A DNA stretch of 64,000 nt from Enoplolaimus lenunculus (taxonomy: Eukaryota; Nematoda; Enoplea; Enoplida; Thoracostomopsidae), in assembly GCA_030248215.1 (NCBI GenBank), contig JASANG010000937.1:1-64000 (forward strand). Reading direction: 5' to 3'. This document shows, piece after piece, positions 36,502 through 50,817 of the stretch (within the stretch, counting starts at the first letter, position 1; every line of letters begins with the position of its first letter). The notes beneath the pieces are model-generated. The model saw only the letters and a list, made by a program, of their open reading frames with translations. It searched no databases and was not told the DNA's origin. Position numbers and translations under genes: made by a program.

Positions 36502-36618
36502 CTTCCACATCATTTTTCACACTTTTGCCGTTAATAAGCCAAAATTTTAAAACGAAAAGAAAACACAAGAACAATAAAAAGCTGTGAAGTAGGTTTATAC
36601 TGTATCGAATATAATCAC
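36502..36618 (-). CDS. Candidate orphan exon with a hydrophobic segment
   Basis: On the minus strand a CAG acceptor at 36619-36621 and a GTAAGA donor below 36502 bound an open 117-bp stretch (2 nt + 38 codons + 1 nt). It encodes a strongly hydrophobic run (SFLLFLCFLFVLKFWLI) followed by a hydrophilic tail. The phase does not fit the vWA exon at 35997, so it is not its missing signal exon. It could be part of an unrecognised gene or chance. Confidence 0.2.
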
Positions 36619-37441
36619 CTGCTAAAATGCTTATATAGTCACAAATTTAAACCCAATTTGCATATTCAAAACACATAAAACGTGTCTTGCCTAATAGGTA
36701 AATGTCATGTATACATGTATAAGCTTGTTTTCGAAAGCATTAAAATTGCGGCTACAATACTTGACCGTTTCCTAAAAAACTCTAAGTGAGTTTCAGGGTC
36801 GTAACCAGGATTTAATTCCGAGTCAGCAGAACATTCTTTGACCTCAGAGCGGGTTAAACAGGTCAGTATATATTGTTATTTATGTGTGTTGTACACCTTC
36901 CACAACATTTAATAAGGACAATCCTTAATAGACTGGGGTAGCTCGTTGGTTAATCGGTTGTACCTTGTAATCATTTAAATATGCCTCCATCTACGTACGT
37001 ATACGTCGGACTGGTCAAACTCTGTGTCTGTTTCCGTTTCTATTGTAGAAATCACGGAAATATGTACGCCTTATTGTATTGGCAGAAAAATAACACATAT
37101 TTGAAAACTTTTATATACTTCAATATTCGTTTTTCGTTTCCGTTATTTGATCAGTTTGTTTCCGTTTCTTAGTTAGTTTTATATACTATCCGTTTACATA
37201 AATACTTTACAAATTTTTTATTAGCCACAGGCTTAGGTCTAGGCTTAGTAATATGGTTATCCTTTCGCTGAGGCTCAAGCTTAGAAATATTATGAAAGTA
37301 TTTGAATCTCTTCAGAGTTTTTAAAACACCAGTGGCTTTGGTGCAGTATTTTTGTAGGTACTTGCATACGAAGAAACGAGTAATGCAATACAGGATGGAA
37401 ACGGATGGGTACAGATAAATCGGGTATTTTCGGCACTCCTT

Positions 37442-37973
37442 CCCCAGCCGGCGTTTGCCCAAAAACGATTGGCTTGTGAATTTTTTTCATATTTGAGCTT
37501 CTCACAACCTCCGGATCATTCCACGCCCAAAAATTTAAATTTTTGAACAATTCCATTTTTAAGGTAATAGGTCCCTCCTTGTGATCCAAAAATTTATTAG
37601 TCAAAAAGTTAGACAAATTACTATTAGATGCATCTTGTTGAGCTGAGCGCAATGGTGTCAGTTTCTACCATTAGACATCTGCATAACGAGTTATGATCAA
37701 ATAACTGGTTTGGTGCGCTGTCAACGAGTTGGGTCGGAGGCAAATCCCTTATTTGGCTATTAACTCGTTATCCGGACGTCTGATGGTGGAAGTCCGAACA
37801 CCATTGCACTCAGCTCAACAAAATGCGTCGAACGGTAAATTTTTAACCTTAAAAATCGAATTATTCTAAAATTCAGATTTGGGTGTGGAATGATCAGGGC
37901 AGGTGATGAGATGCTGAAATATGCAGTAAGTAAATTTGAAAATCCAACCATTTTTGGGCAAACGCCGGCTGGG
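37442..37973. mobile_element. Foldback element with long inverted repeats
   Basis: The element begins CCCAGCCGGCGTTTGCCCAA and ends in the inverted form. The two arms, roughly 37442-37680 and 37740-37973, are complementary over more than 200 bp with scattered differences: TTGTTGAGCTGA against TCAGCTCAACAA, and ATAACGAGTTA near the loop. Open frames of 97-120 codons in the arms are by-products of the repeat. No target duplication is obvious and there is no transposase. The paired arms could form a long hairpin in RNA. Confidence 0.85.
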
Positions 37974-38340
37974 AAGTGGGGGGATAACCGAAAAGACCAT
38001 GCAGAACGTATAAAACTTTATCCTAAAATTTAAACAGGCACAATTTAAGGCAATGAATATAAGTTATACTGGACATGACCATGCAGTCGATTGCAATAAA
38101 CGCAATAACAAATATTTTATAGAAGCCTAAAATCCTCTAATCCTGGTGACATATGATAAGTATTGGTTGCAATGGGTTTTAAGCCTTGGTCCATCCGAAC
38201 CTTTGCCAGCTCCAGAAGGAACACGCGTGGATTTTACATGACTTTACACCCTGTCCTTAACTTTTAGGGCGGCTTCTCTTGCTATAATATGTAGCCAAAA
38301 ATTGAATTATGCATAGCGTTTTGTTTGTTATGGTCTTAAA

Positions 38341-38520
38341 AATTGAAGCATTCACTGAGAAAGCACTAAGGGCCGCTATGAAAAAGGTGACGAAGGAAGC
38401 GGTTTACCATTTTTATGAAACATAGCAGAACGACATGAAGATATATTTCAAGCGCTTGATGCAGTATTTGCAAGCTGGAAAAATGCTGGCCGCTCTCGAC
38501 CATAAACAATCTGCTCAAGT
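38341..38520 (+). CDS. Candidate exon, unrecognised, with one internal stop
   Basis: A plus-strand frame reads EAFTEKALRAAMKKVTKEAV, then one TAG at about 38422, then KIYFKRLMQYLQAGKMLAAL and further to a good CAA/GTAAGT donor at 38521. The composition is protein-like and helical, but I do not recognise the family. The TAG suggests either that the exon starts after it or that this is a decayed gene piece. Confidence 0.25.
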
Positions 38521-40765
38521 AAGTTGTGATGAGGCTTGGCTAATTTATATATTTTTCGTCGTTGCGTAACGAAAAAAGTTTTGTCGTACGTCGTGCCGGC
38601 TCCAGTAGAGTTTGAAAACGTCCTCTTTAATATTAAACCCCCAAATAAATTACTTTAGTTGATTTGTGGGATTATATTTATTTGAAGCCGTATTCTCAGC
38701 AGTGTAATGCTAATGCGTCTATTAGCTGCCGCTAGCTTACTTGAAAACCTATTGCCAACTAACATTTGGTGTTACAATCATTATAAGGGTATTAATCGTA
38801 GTTCGTTTTCGTTCTTAGCTATATTAGGCGAGCAAATAGACACATGCCCACTTGATAATAAATTTATCAACTGTAGAACAGTTCCAAACTGCACATTTGC
38901 GTACGGATATTTAGAAACTGTGATCCCGATTAATAATAATCTGGTGCTTCAGCTAGATTTTTGCAGAGCCACGATCAGTATATTTTTTTTGCTAAAATTA
39001 CGACCCTAACATTTCGAAATATTGAAATTCAATATAGTTTTCACAGCAGCTGTATTTCCCCATTCATAGTTAACCCATGCTAATTAGCAACGGGCCCAGT
39101 GGGAGTCAGGGAATCTGGTGACTAAGTCTAGGAAGCGTAGCTTAGGCTTAGGTTTAGGTTTAAGCGTAGGCTTAACAAGCAGGCCGGTATAGTTAACATG
39201 TTAACATCGTTACATCTGGATATATAACGGTGCATCGTACGTTAAAACAGTCCGCAGTCCACTGTATACTTCACTGTCCGGATTCATGTAACGAAACGAA
39301 AACAAATTAATTTCAATCTTTGATGGTATTCTTGAATGTGCGTTGCATCTATCGACAGCAGGAGATAGGTCTTGTAACTTTTGAACCAATGAATGGTGAG
39401 CTCTGTAATTTCGCATATTTTTAATTACAGTTTTCTTACGACTATGTAAATTTTAGAACAACAACTTTCGCCGTTGGCTAGTTTGAAAACGGACTGCTGC
39501 CTTGTGATAGATGCTAGACGTAGTTCAGAATACGGCTCCTGATGTCCAATAATCAGCAAATAACGAAATAAGTTTTTCGGGTTAGTATTGGTTGCCGATA
39601 TACGGAAATCAGCTGCCCATCAATATGAAATGGCACAGCAAAACTGGTTACTCATTCAACCAGGGTGTAAACCGATTGTAACAATAACGGAAACCGAAAA
39701 CAGATATTGAAATATGAAATTTCAAAGATGTTTTAGTTTTCGCCAACACAATTGAGAATTAAGCCATGCAAATATTCACTTGGCAATTGAGCCATGCAAA
39801 TATTCACTTGGCTTTGTGAAATTTTAAAGAAAACATAGGGGATGCACCAACATTTTTAAGATTTTGAATGAACCTTGAAATTATTATTTCATATAGAACA
39901 ATTATAGCATATCTGTAAACTGTGAGATATACACGGCAATTTATAACTAATTTTAAGCATGAAAATAACGAAATTTCCAGTATTTCTATAACGGAAACTT
40001 AAACAGATATCCTGTTACATCTTGCATTCCAACGCTTCGGTAATATCTATGAAGCCTTATTCTTTAGTATGTGTAGCACCATCAGTTACTAATAGGTGAT
40101 ATAACTTTAGAACCAATTAGTTTGAGTTTTTCAAAATTAAATACATTTGTTCGTCCCAACTGATCCTTTTACACTGTCTTATTTTCAGCTTTGCAGCTGT
40201 CACAGCTCGCTTTTATCAGAATTCTAACTAACAATAGATGCTACACAGGACAGAGAATACGGCTACTACCATTGTTCAATGACGGCAAACGTTACTTTGA
40301 CATCGAACCAATTTTTCGCGACACTACAATACAGTAACCTTAAGCTTTGAACTAACGTTTTTGCTTAGGCTTAATTACACACTCATCGTTACGCTGACAC
40401 CTAGGCTTTTGTTTAGAAATATGCTTATACTACTGTCTCGCTCCTCAAAGTAACACTGGTCAGTCCTATGATCGAAATTAAAATATTCAATATCCTAGTC
40501 GATCGCAATATACTACATTGCTACGTGGACAAGTACGACAGTTTAAGCCGTTCATTTTCAGCACCGCTAGAGTTGTTGTTCATCATCATAGGCTAAATTA
40601 ATTGTATTCCACCGGTTTTACTAAATATGTAAACATATTTGACGTTTCAATAGACGCCACGATTTCAATATACGTCACGAAACGATTATAAGTTACTTGA
40701 TGCAGTTTGTATTTGAAAAAAATATCCTGAATGTAATTGCGTCATGATAGTTAGTAGTTGAGTAT

Positions 40766-40993
40766 ATGTACGTATCGTTTGAGATCGGCACGTATTTTAA
40801 ATATGATTGGATTCAAATTGCGAAGCACGGACAACGTTGGGTTGCGCACAAAAAAACAATTGAGCGCTTGAAATCGCTTTCAACGAAGCAGGAGTTGAAT
40901 TTTGACGATGGCAAGAGTTACCGGTCGTTGACAATCACATTTGTTTTTTTGCAAACACTACTGATTTTCTCGTTCATTCCTAAAACAAATTAA
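40766..40993 (+). CDS. Small open frame of unknown function
   Basis: A 75-codon frame from ATG to TAA with a basic middle (WVAHKKTIERLKSLSTKQ) and a C-terminal hydrophobic stretch (SLTITFVFLQTLLIFSFI), which could be a membrane tail. An AATAAA follows at 41003-41008, only 10 bp past the stop. It could be a small gene or a last exon. No homologue comes to mind. Confidence 0.3.
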   Translation: MYVSFEIGTYFKYDWIQIAKHGQRWVAHKKTIERLKSLSTKQELNFDDGKSYRSLTITFVFLQTLLIFSFIPKTN

Positions 40994-41903
40994 AATGTTT
41001 AAAATAAACATATGTACTTCAAAACATTACAAATTAATCGGACAAAACAGAACTTTCGTTAACACATCGTCATTAATATGCAATGTTTCGAAACGAAATG
41101 ACATGTGAAAAGACCATATGATACAAAATAAAGCCGAATCTTATTAGTCCCACTTAGAGCGCTAACCTTAGCAACACCGTAGCCACCGAGTGGGGTGTAC
41201 GGGACAAGATCCTTTTGCCATTTTTTGTCCATGGGTTTGTAACACATTTTCAGTTTAGTAACAAAACACAAGTTGGAAGTTTTTAAATAATGCAACCCTT
41301 TTAAAAATGTTTAGTTCCCGGATACAACTGCGTTTTATGAAGTCCAATAAATTTAATCACGAAAGGGTAAACAACTGATGCCAAATTGTTTGCAGGAATG
41401 AATACTAATACAGCAAGAATGATCTTCTATAAGCAGTAAGTTAAAAGTTGTAAAATAACGAACTCAAACTGCTACTTAAAGCCAGAGTTGAACGTTACCC
41501 GCGGGTACTCGCGGATAAACGCAGACAGGTTAAGAAATTTTTGACATGGTTTTTACTGCTCCTGAACTGTTTACAATCTTCTGCAGGAATTATACAGGCC
41601 CCGAGATACCCGGATTTCCTGGAACCCCGATGGCCATGTGTATGAATGCGCCCCTCTCTTACTCTCGGCAGATCACTGGCCCAGGGTAACTTGTGAGTGA
41701 TTTATAAAGTTTTAATTGCGGAAATTTTTAAACAACTTTTGACAACCCTTTTTCATACCTTTCGATAAGCCCAAGCCTAATCTTTTATCTATTAACTTGC
41801 CCACGCCCAAACTTAAGTCTAAACCCAAGCCTTGATCTTAAATGTAGGAGAAAGTGTACACAAGCCGCGCTATATTCGTCACATTATTTTTTGGTTTACC
41901 AAA

Positions 41904-44900
41904 TTAAAATAAACTGACGCTATTTGTTGCTTCAAGTTCTTCCACCCACGCATCGTGATTCTTTTGTAAATTGACCATTAGTTTTGATTCAGGTTCGTCA
42001 TCTGAAAAAACAAACAGACAAAAATATTACAAGTAACACATTCTAAACAACCAAACAATAAATTTCGGCGAAATTATTCTCAAACATTGTTTTATACAAC
42101 AAAGTGCCATCTGTGTTGTTCTGAACCAGTCAGACAGCTTCTTTGATCTGAGCTCTGCAACACAAGCACAGCTATTGTTACTTAGGCGTAGTGCAGGATC
42201 CAGGACGTTTCGGTAACGTAGGATAGTGTTTCCTTTCACGAACTTCTGCAGTTTTGAAGCATATGTGATAGAAAACAAAACTTTTCCCACATTGTTGTTC
42301 ATTATTTTCCTAAGGCAAACTTGGGCTTAGGCTAAACGATAAGCATAAGCCCAAGACTACACGCAAAATAAATTGTCTTATAGTCAAGAAATATTGTCTG
42401 AAATTAAAGACAATTATGTTTCAATACGGACTCCAGACATATATGTCTTGAATTTCTGACTGATATTTCTTAAATTTTTCAGAAACATGGGTCTGAAGTT
42501 TTACACTGTTTCACAAACGATTAAAACAAATATTTTTTATATATAGGACAAATATTCCTGAAATGCAAAATAAAAACTTTCAAGAGAACCGCCTTTAAAA
42601 TTGGGGGCTAAAGCTGAACCAAATACCCTAATTTTACAGCCTAAAATACGTCCAAGACGTAGACTTAGGTTGAGGGGAACTTTAGCTCAACCCGAAATTT
42701 TATTGAACTTCGATTATTTATATACACTGCTAAGAATATAAACGGAACACCTTTTTTACATACATAAAAAACAGAAAACTAACTATTGAAAATAAGACAA
42801 CGCTTTTTTGAAAGGAAGAAATTTATGTCTTATAAATTGGCAACAGTAATTTTTTGAATATAAGACATTTATGTTTTAACCATTTCAAACACGAATTTCT
42901 GAGCTGTTTAATGATACTAATGTCTGAAATACCAGATGTCTTCAATGTCTATGAAACTAAGAGTCTTGAAATTTCAAAGCCATTTATTTTGTGTGTAGTC
43001 CAAAGCCTATTTTATTAATTCAGTCTTATGTGAGGGGACGATTTGACGAGAATGTTAAAATGTACCAACAATCGATGGGTTTGCATTGACATTTTTCGCA
43101 TTTACCTTCCTGTGGAAGCAAACCACTTATTGACATCGCGTCCGCGAGAGGCGATACTAAGTGTGTGATGAAAGAAACTTGAAGTTTCGCAACTTGAGGT
43201 TTGTTGCGATCCATATAAGCTGAAATTGGAAATCCTCGACGAGTTTCCTCACAACCCTGAAACATAGAAACAAACGAAATAACGAACGAATCAGTATTGA
43301 TTGAGCTATTGGCTAAAAGGATGGAACTTTATTTGTGATGCTGCGCACAAATTTTTGTTTACAAAGTGTTATGCGGTAACATACGGCAATTGAAATGCGG
43401 TGCCGCGCGTTGCTCGACGCAACTAAAATAGCTAAAATTATAGCGCAACCCTAAGTCTACATATTATTGTATACTTTTAAGGGATCCTGTACACTCTCCC
43501 CGACATTTTGAGATAAGGCACAGGTTCGCGCAAAGGCATACGGAGTGGTACGGAGTGGCTGATGAACAGGTTTAGGCAAAGCTTAGGTACGGAGTGGCTG
43601 ATGAACAGGTTTAGGCAAAGCTTAGGTACGGAGTGGCTGATGAACAGGTTTAGGCAAAGCTTAGGTACGGAGTGGCTGATGAACAGGTTTAGGCAAAGCT
43701 TAGGTACGGAGTGGCTGATGAACAGGTTTAGGCAAGGCTTAGGTACAGAGTGGCTGATGAACAGGTTAAGGCGAAGCTTAGGTAAGAGGCTTTTTCAAAC
43801 GTTTGTTTAAGCCTAACCCTGAGTCTAAGCAGCGTTTTTCATGCAAAAGTCAAACTCATACCTGAGCCTAAGCCTAAATGTGGCCGAAATGTGCACAAGT
43901 GTGATTTATAAAACAGACGATGTCGACGCTACTTTCATAAAACGTAATCGTAGCACACGAGACTACGTCATCTGTCAATATGTAACGCAAAGGGTGGCGC
44001 TATACTTGTTATGCAGCGTCGTCCGTCATTACAGAGTATCGTACGTGAGTAATTTGAGTACGATACCGCAATGTGACGCACGGCCACCGGACAATGATGG
44101 ACGGCGCCGGACGTCAGCAAAAGTATACCGCCACCCTAACACGCCTCTACCTTTCCGCTTCGTGTTTTGTTTTTGTTTCTAGAACGTAAACACGCTCAGA
44201 CATATTAAATATTTCAAAATGAGGCTCTGTAGGGTTTCCGCAAAATGTTATTCAAAGCTGGCTATTCAAATCTTCGGGTTTCAGTTTTAGGCGCCGTCAG
44301 GAATCTTCCTCATCCTAATCAGAATCGAAAACTGTTAAGGAAATCGTACAAGAAGAGCACAATAATGTTTTAGTTAACATCCAAAAGACTCACTTGTTGA
44401 TAAAACTCTTCCAGTATACGATCTGTCCACAAACGATGCGCTTTTTCGTTTCGCGCCGGTGAACTAATATCAGCGAGTTTAATGCACATTTCACAGACCA
44501 ACAATCGATCGCTTTCATCTTGCCAGTCAAGCAGTACACCTTGTTCGGTAATCTGACGACAATATTAACCATTTTTCACATGAATATTTTCATTTTATGC
44601 ATATACAGATGTATAATTGCTGAGGTTTTGACACCGTGCGTAATCGTGACATTATACTTCAGATATTAGCTAAACACTTAGTTAACAAATTTATCGTTTT
44701 TAAAGCCCTATTCATACGTGCAAGTTTTTGCTGTGCGAGAACATGCAGCTGCAAATTGCATGTAGAATTTGCATTTTTTCATTAGCAAATGAGACAGCGG
44801 CTGCAATAAATTTAGTGAACTTGCACGGATATTCACACATGTGAACCAAATTCCTAGCTATGATTTGTAGTGAATTGTTTGCAGCTGCAAGTTTTTTCGA

Positions 44901-47900
44901 ACAATAGGGCGGAAAAGCGTGTTTAGTTTTAGTAAAACAGCTAAGTAACAAACCAATTTTGATGCGGTACAAACTAACAGTTCTGACATTGTAATGATTG
45001 TAGACTTAAAGTATCGCTGCAGCGTGTACTAAAACTATGGCTTTTCTTGTATCATACTGGGTAAAAATTGGCATTTATCTGAGAAAATTTAGGTATTTGT
45101 CCAAGTCGGTGACTTAAGTAAATACTTAAGCATAACTTAAGTAAATACTCGAGTAGGATTTCGGAAACCTAGCCATTGCCTAGTTAGGATTGTAACCCGA
45201 GACTCTCGGACAGGAGTCGGTTACCATCATTTACCAGCAATATGAGCTAGACGCTTGAGCTGGAGGGGTTGTCAGGCATCATGTCTTGCGGAAATCTTGC
45301 ACTGTGCCTGTCTTTTGTTCGCAGTTTGCGCTGTGTGGCTTATGAATCATAGTCTACGACGATATGTGATATTCATGGTGAAAAGGGGTTAACTGTACAT
45401 TAGCCGTATGCGTCTACGTAAAGATTAAAGTAAAACTAAGCCAAGTTTAAGTTTTAGTCTAAGCTAAGAAAAAAAGAGGCCCATACCCTAACAAGATTTG
45501 AAACAACAAATTTGAAAAATATTTTGATCACTGCAAGGGGCCCCTACTCTGGAACTTTGGGGGGCACCCCGCTAGCCTACTCCGGCACTGATTCCTGTTA
45601 AATTCGTGTTCATTGCATATGATTTGTATTCGTATCAAACTGTGATACCTTTTTGTTGAAATCGCCCAAAATATCAAAATGACGCTTCAAATCCGTTGAG
45701 AGTATTGTTTCGATGACTAAAAATCGAAATTTTCTATATTCCGTATCGTCTAAAACGTCAATCCAACGATTTTGTGGCTTCAACAGCACACTCCATGCGG
45801 CGGCCGAGTGATGATTTTCGAGCACCGAGCGATCGTTGTATAAAATTGCCTAAATTAAAACACGCGTTTATTATTCAGCAACAAAGACAATGCATTAAGC
45901 ACAGAAATTACGGATTTACAACCAGGATTGGAACCGGCCCGGTTTTTAATGTCGTCCAGGTCCGTGAATTGTATAGCGCGCGTGTATAACACTTGAAATC
46001 GCACTGCGTTTATCCGCCTGTAATCTAGAGGGTTTCTTGAAGTAGCAGAAACATCCGCAGTTGAAGATTCCAGATGACGAGCAAGCTCGCTTGCTTCAGT
46101 GCTCTTTTGTACAAAGTGATTTATGTAATTTTCAGAGAGATCCGGCCGGAGCCGGATAACATAATATCCGGCCAAAGCCGTATAATTAATTCATTGTTTT
46201 ATTCAATGTTATATTCGTTTTATATATAGTTTGTATTTTAGTTTAGTAACCAATATTACTGTTTGAATTATGATTTGAGCACAATAATTACGATTTCTTT
46301 GTAAATCAATTGCCTCTCATTCAAAGAATAGCACGACCTGATTTTGCAATTATTGATTTCCAGAAATTATTGAAAATCAAGACAAACAAAGAACTAAAAT
46401 CGAACATAAATTGTGATATATTCGTGTGTATGCACGTTGTTATTTAAATATAATACTAAACGGCATTCTAGTATTACAACACAGCTAACAATTCTTTTTC
46501 CGTAGCCTAAGATATTAAAAGTGTTTATGTGGCAAAGTTTACTTAACATCACTCGGTGTTGCATTTTTCGCATTTAATCCACGACTCTATTCCACGGTTC
46601 TATGATTTTGTAGCATTGCGTACAGTTGCAATATTTGTTTGGCTCATGTTACTTTTAAGGACGTCAAATTTTTTCTAAGAGTAGGCTTAAGATTACGGCT
46701 GTTATTTCGATTAGGCTTAGTTTTAGACTTATAGGCTGAGGTGAGTATTATGCCCTTAAAATTAACATTGACATTGGCACAAATACAAATAATGAAGTTT
46801 CATTTATTGAATTTTTTAGAAACATTGATACCAAGCTAAAATTCCGGAGCCACATGTTGATTTTTTGACAGAGTGGGGACATCTGGTTACAGCCTGGTAA
46901 ACACGCACTGCTCCGATTTATTACTTCTACTCAAGGCGTCCAAACTTTAGGCCCGCGCCCGCGAATCTTGGCTCGGACCGGTTCCAATCCTGATTACAGT
47001 TTAAAGACTCTAATTGTTAACATTTTAATTTAAGGCCGATAATTTCAAAAGTTGTGTTAAGTAAAAGCCTTTAGTGTAAATTAGTAATGCACGTTCTGAT
47101 CAGTGCATCCGCTAGTCTGAAAGTTTCGGACTTTCCGGAATTTCTTGCGAAGGCAAAGAAAACTTAACAAAGCGTGAAATTTTGTAAACATTGAAAAAAA
47201 ACGTTTTTGGCAACGAAAGCGAACGGTAAATTAGTGATTAAGAATGAAAATTATTACCTTTGGATCGCGAGCAGTGACAAGAAAGGCGTTATTTTGTCCT
47301 GGATGATCGTAGTCATGCATTGCAGACGCCGATATAAGTGCCAATACTTCGAGGGGTGATAAAATACTACATAAGTCTACAACAAAAATAACACAATATA
47401 AAGATATTAAAAATGGTTAAAGTATTAAAACTACGACCAACATATTTATATGCTCTAGGATAGAACTTCGAAGCACCCCCTATTATCACAGGCGGAACCA
47501 TGCGGGACTTGAGTGTAGGGACAGTCTTCCATCCAAAAAATTTTTAGTTAGCATGTGTTAAGGTTATTATCTTATTAATTTTAACTTGTATTCCGCTACA
47601 ACGGCGCTATTCTCTTATCTCACATTGCTATATTTAAATAGTACTATTCTGTCTTGGCCTATTTTTATCGGAATAACTGTAATAGCTGAAGACGAATTGA
47701 ACGATAAGAAATCTGCATATGTTGCTACTAAGGGGAATAGACAACAGCCGCAGAGCACCTGGGCTCGCAACTGAAAGGGCATAGAGCCAACAGATCGCGC
47801 CAGTAACCAGAGGAAGACCGAGTCGATTCAACTCTACTCAAATTTTGGCTTCCTAGAACAGTTATAACCTAACTTGTGAGTTCTTACGGCATCATCTGTA

Positions 47901-50742
47901 TGCCAATTATAAAATTGTAATCCCACTCTCCAATAAGTTGAGCTGGCTACGGTCTGCCCCAGTTGAAAACAAAGGCGAGGATTCGAACAAAATTCACTCT
48001 TTCAAAATTCACTCTTTTTCTGTCACTTTTTTAAATAACCAATAATATTTAAACAGATATATACTTTTATTCGTGGCATTTGCATACGTCGCCGAATTTG
48101 CTATTGCAGGTACCCGTTTACTGAGCAAATTATACACCAGTTGACATACATCCGATGCGTGAATGCGGTTGTGATCTAGAATATATTGTTGCAATTTTAC
48201 AGAAAATTCTAAACCCCCTTCTCACATTCGAGTATACAAATTTAGACCAAACTACAGGATGTGATCCTTCGAACTCGAACGTCAAGCTTCTATAGCAGAG
48301 TGGAGATCAGAGAAGATATGTCATTTCCCCAAATTTCTAGAGATACTGTAAAAGCACAGTCAACATGCTTAACGTAAACTTGGGAATTAGTTGGGATGTG
48401 CCGAAATCAAAATTTATTCCAATGCCGATACTGATTCTTATCTCAAAATGTTGCCGATACCAAAATTCAAAACATAACATTTAAAAGAACCGTTAGAAAT
48501 GCTACATTGCATAATATATAAACGCGAAAACTTAAAGTGGGAAATTTAAAACGTATGGGTTTTCGTTGGTTAGGTAGAAAAATTTTGAAGCGTAGGGTTT
48601 GTTTAGAAAACTGGAAAATAGAAAATGTTAAATCCTAAACTTTCCCACCCTAAATTATGCTTATGATTGTTCCTACGAAACCAGCGGAATCCCTAGCCGT
48701 CATACAGGAGTGGCTACGCTTCAGAATTTCCCTGCCATACCATAAAATTTAGGAATTTAAATTTTCCTTTTTTCCGTTTTCGTAATAAATTTTAAGCTTT
48801 AAATTTCCACCACGAAACGCAAATGTGGGAGGGGGCGTTTTCACTTGTAACATAAAATGTTTTGTTTTCCTGTTTTAAAAGTAGTTTCTAATGCGAAAAA
48901 TTTTCGTCCATTTTGTGTTACTGCACTCTCTGCGTGGATAATATAGACGTTCAAATTTCCCACTTTTCCTGTTTTTCAAACAAACTTTAACTATAGGTTT
49001 TCCCAACCGAACCAGGGAATATCTAGGCTTATGAATTTTCCACTTTTCCAGTTTCTAGAGCCAAACTTATGCTTGTGATTTTTCCTACTAAACCAGCGGA
49101 GTTCCTAGCCGCCATACAGAAGTGGCTACGCTGCACTCCTGGTTATAAGTTTTGCGCCTTGGAAAACGGGAACCCCTGTGCTATACATGGGCCATGTATT
49201 TCGAACGAAAAACAGCCTTAAGAATGTAATATATGTATAGGTACATACATATATGTATATATATACTTACACGGAATGTCTTGGTATCCCATTTCTAACT
49301 CGTGAAAGAAACAGAAAAACTTTCGTAAAGGTATTTTGAACGCTGCGAACAAATCTTGGTCAAGAAATAGCCTGTAGCACACCTAAAATGACAGCAGTTA
49401 AAACCGCTGGCTTGTTTTCGAATGAAATCTGGTTAGTGACTGCTTAACATGATAAACCATAATACACAATGGCTGGCTTTCTGAAACCCGTCTTAAATAT
49501 AACTTGGTACTAAAGTACGTTCTTAGTAAATACTTTGCCATTTTGTCGTTTTTAAAAACGTACCTAAGTGAAGTAAATACTTAAGTCGCTAATACTAATT
49601 AACCGGTCGGGTATACTAACCTTGGTTTAATTGAAATTGTAGACTCGCAGTGCCTCCTTAATATAAAGCAAAACGATTACTTTTTTATTATGACAATGGC
49701 TCACATTTGACGTTTAAACATTTTGTTCGAAAAGTTAAGTATTTACATAAGTCAGCATTTAAGTGATAACTTAAGCATAGCTTAAGTAAATACTTATGTA
49801 AGATTTTAGAAACCCAGTCAATATTTCTCTTCTACTATCAAAAAATATTTCAAACAAATTTGATAAGAAAATTCAATTTGACTACAGTCTAGCGTGATAA
49901 GAAAACAGCCAAAAAACCCACGTACAGCAATTTGCGAGTTTTGTGCACTTTCCCCCGTAGTCTTCAAATTTTCAGGTTTTGACTCATGCAAGGCTTACGG
50001 TAAACCTTAAGCTCAGGCTTAGAGTTAAGGGCTCTGGCTTAAGCTTAGCTTATACTTTTCTTTGCCGGAAAAATGTACAAATGCCCGATTTGTCCAGCGA
50101 CATTAAATATTTCAAAAACTGAACAAATCATAACATCGATCGCATGAAAACTTTTGAGTTAAAATTCGAGGTTTAAACTAATTCTAACTTAAGCAGTACC
50201 ATATAAACCATTCACAAAAATTGAGTTGCGGATGCGGTGAGGCTGGAACCGATGACGTACAGATAACCGATCCGCTGCTGTAACCACTGGGTTACGTAGC
50301 CATGCAAACTTTCCGCTACAATGGCTCTGTATACTGTAAGTTTGGTACTACAAAATACGTATATTAATAAATGGTATACGCTTGAGAGCGTCTCGTACTG
50401 TGATTTTTAAAAATACAATAGTTGTTTACTTTTTGCAATTAAAATAGTAAATATTGCTTACTTGAGTGAGTATAGTTTTTGGAGATCGACTGGCAAATTC
50501 GAATATGGGAAAGTCAAGATCGAACACTCGACTCAGCAGCGGATCTTTGATCATTTTCATTGTGTCAAATAAAGTGCCATCCGGAACCTGCAAATCATTG
50601 AGGAAGTGCAATTTAAGTGATTCATTGCAATTTGTCGCCCATCGTAGGACGAATACTGCCTGTGAAAAATCGTTGTTCAAGGCTAAATGCAAAAATTGTA
50701 AGGTCGGGACCTTATCAGTATATTACAAAAATTTTTTGAGGC

Positions 50743-50817
<75 letters not shown>

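Larger units (their letters stand above)
36052..41903. other. Intergenic between vWA gene and PDE3
   Basis: The stretch holds TTAGGC-like tracts (36230-36300, 37225-37280, 39135-39180, 40355-40430, 41765-41840), a foldback element (37442-37973) and family C repeat copies (39339-39533, 40069-40259). It also has CGGAAAC-type repeats (37020-37170, 39679-40010). A few exon-like frames are listed separately at low confidence. No gene is recognised with certainty. Confidence 0.5.

Noticed and set aside
37169-37951. Protein-coding frames of 97-120 codons
   Set aside because: They are mirror frames in the arms of the foldback element.
43562-43810. Repetitive protein [13 protein letters not shown] repeated
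   Set aside because: The frame is open only because the unit is 39 bp. It lies in a PDE3 intron on the opposite strand and has no start context or conservation evidence.
48655-49135. Direct repeats as LTRs of a small retroelement
   Set aside because: They are only about 65 bp long, have no TG/CA ends, no primer-binding site and no coding sequence between.
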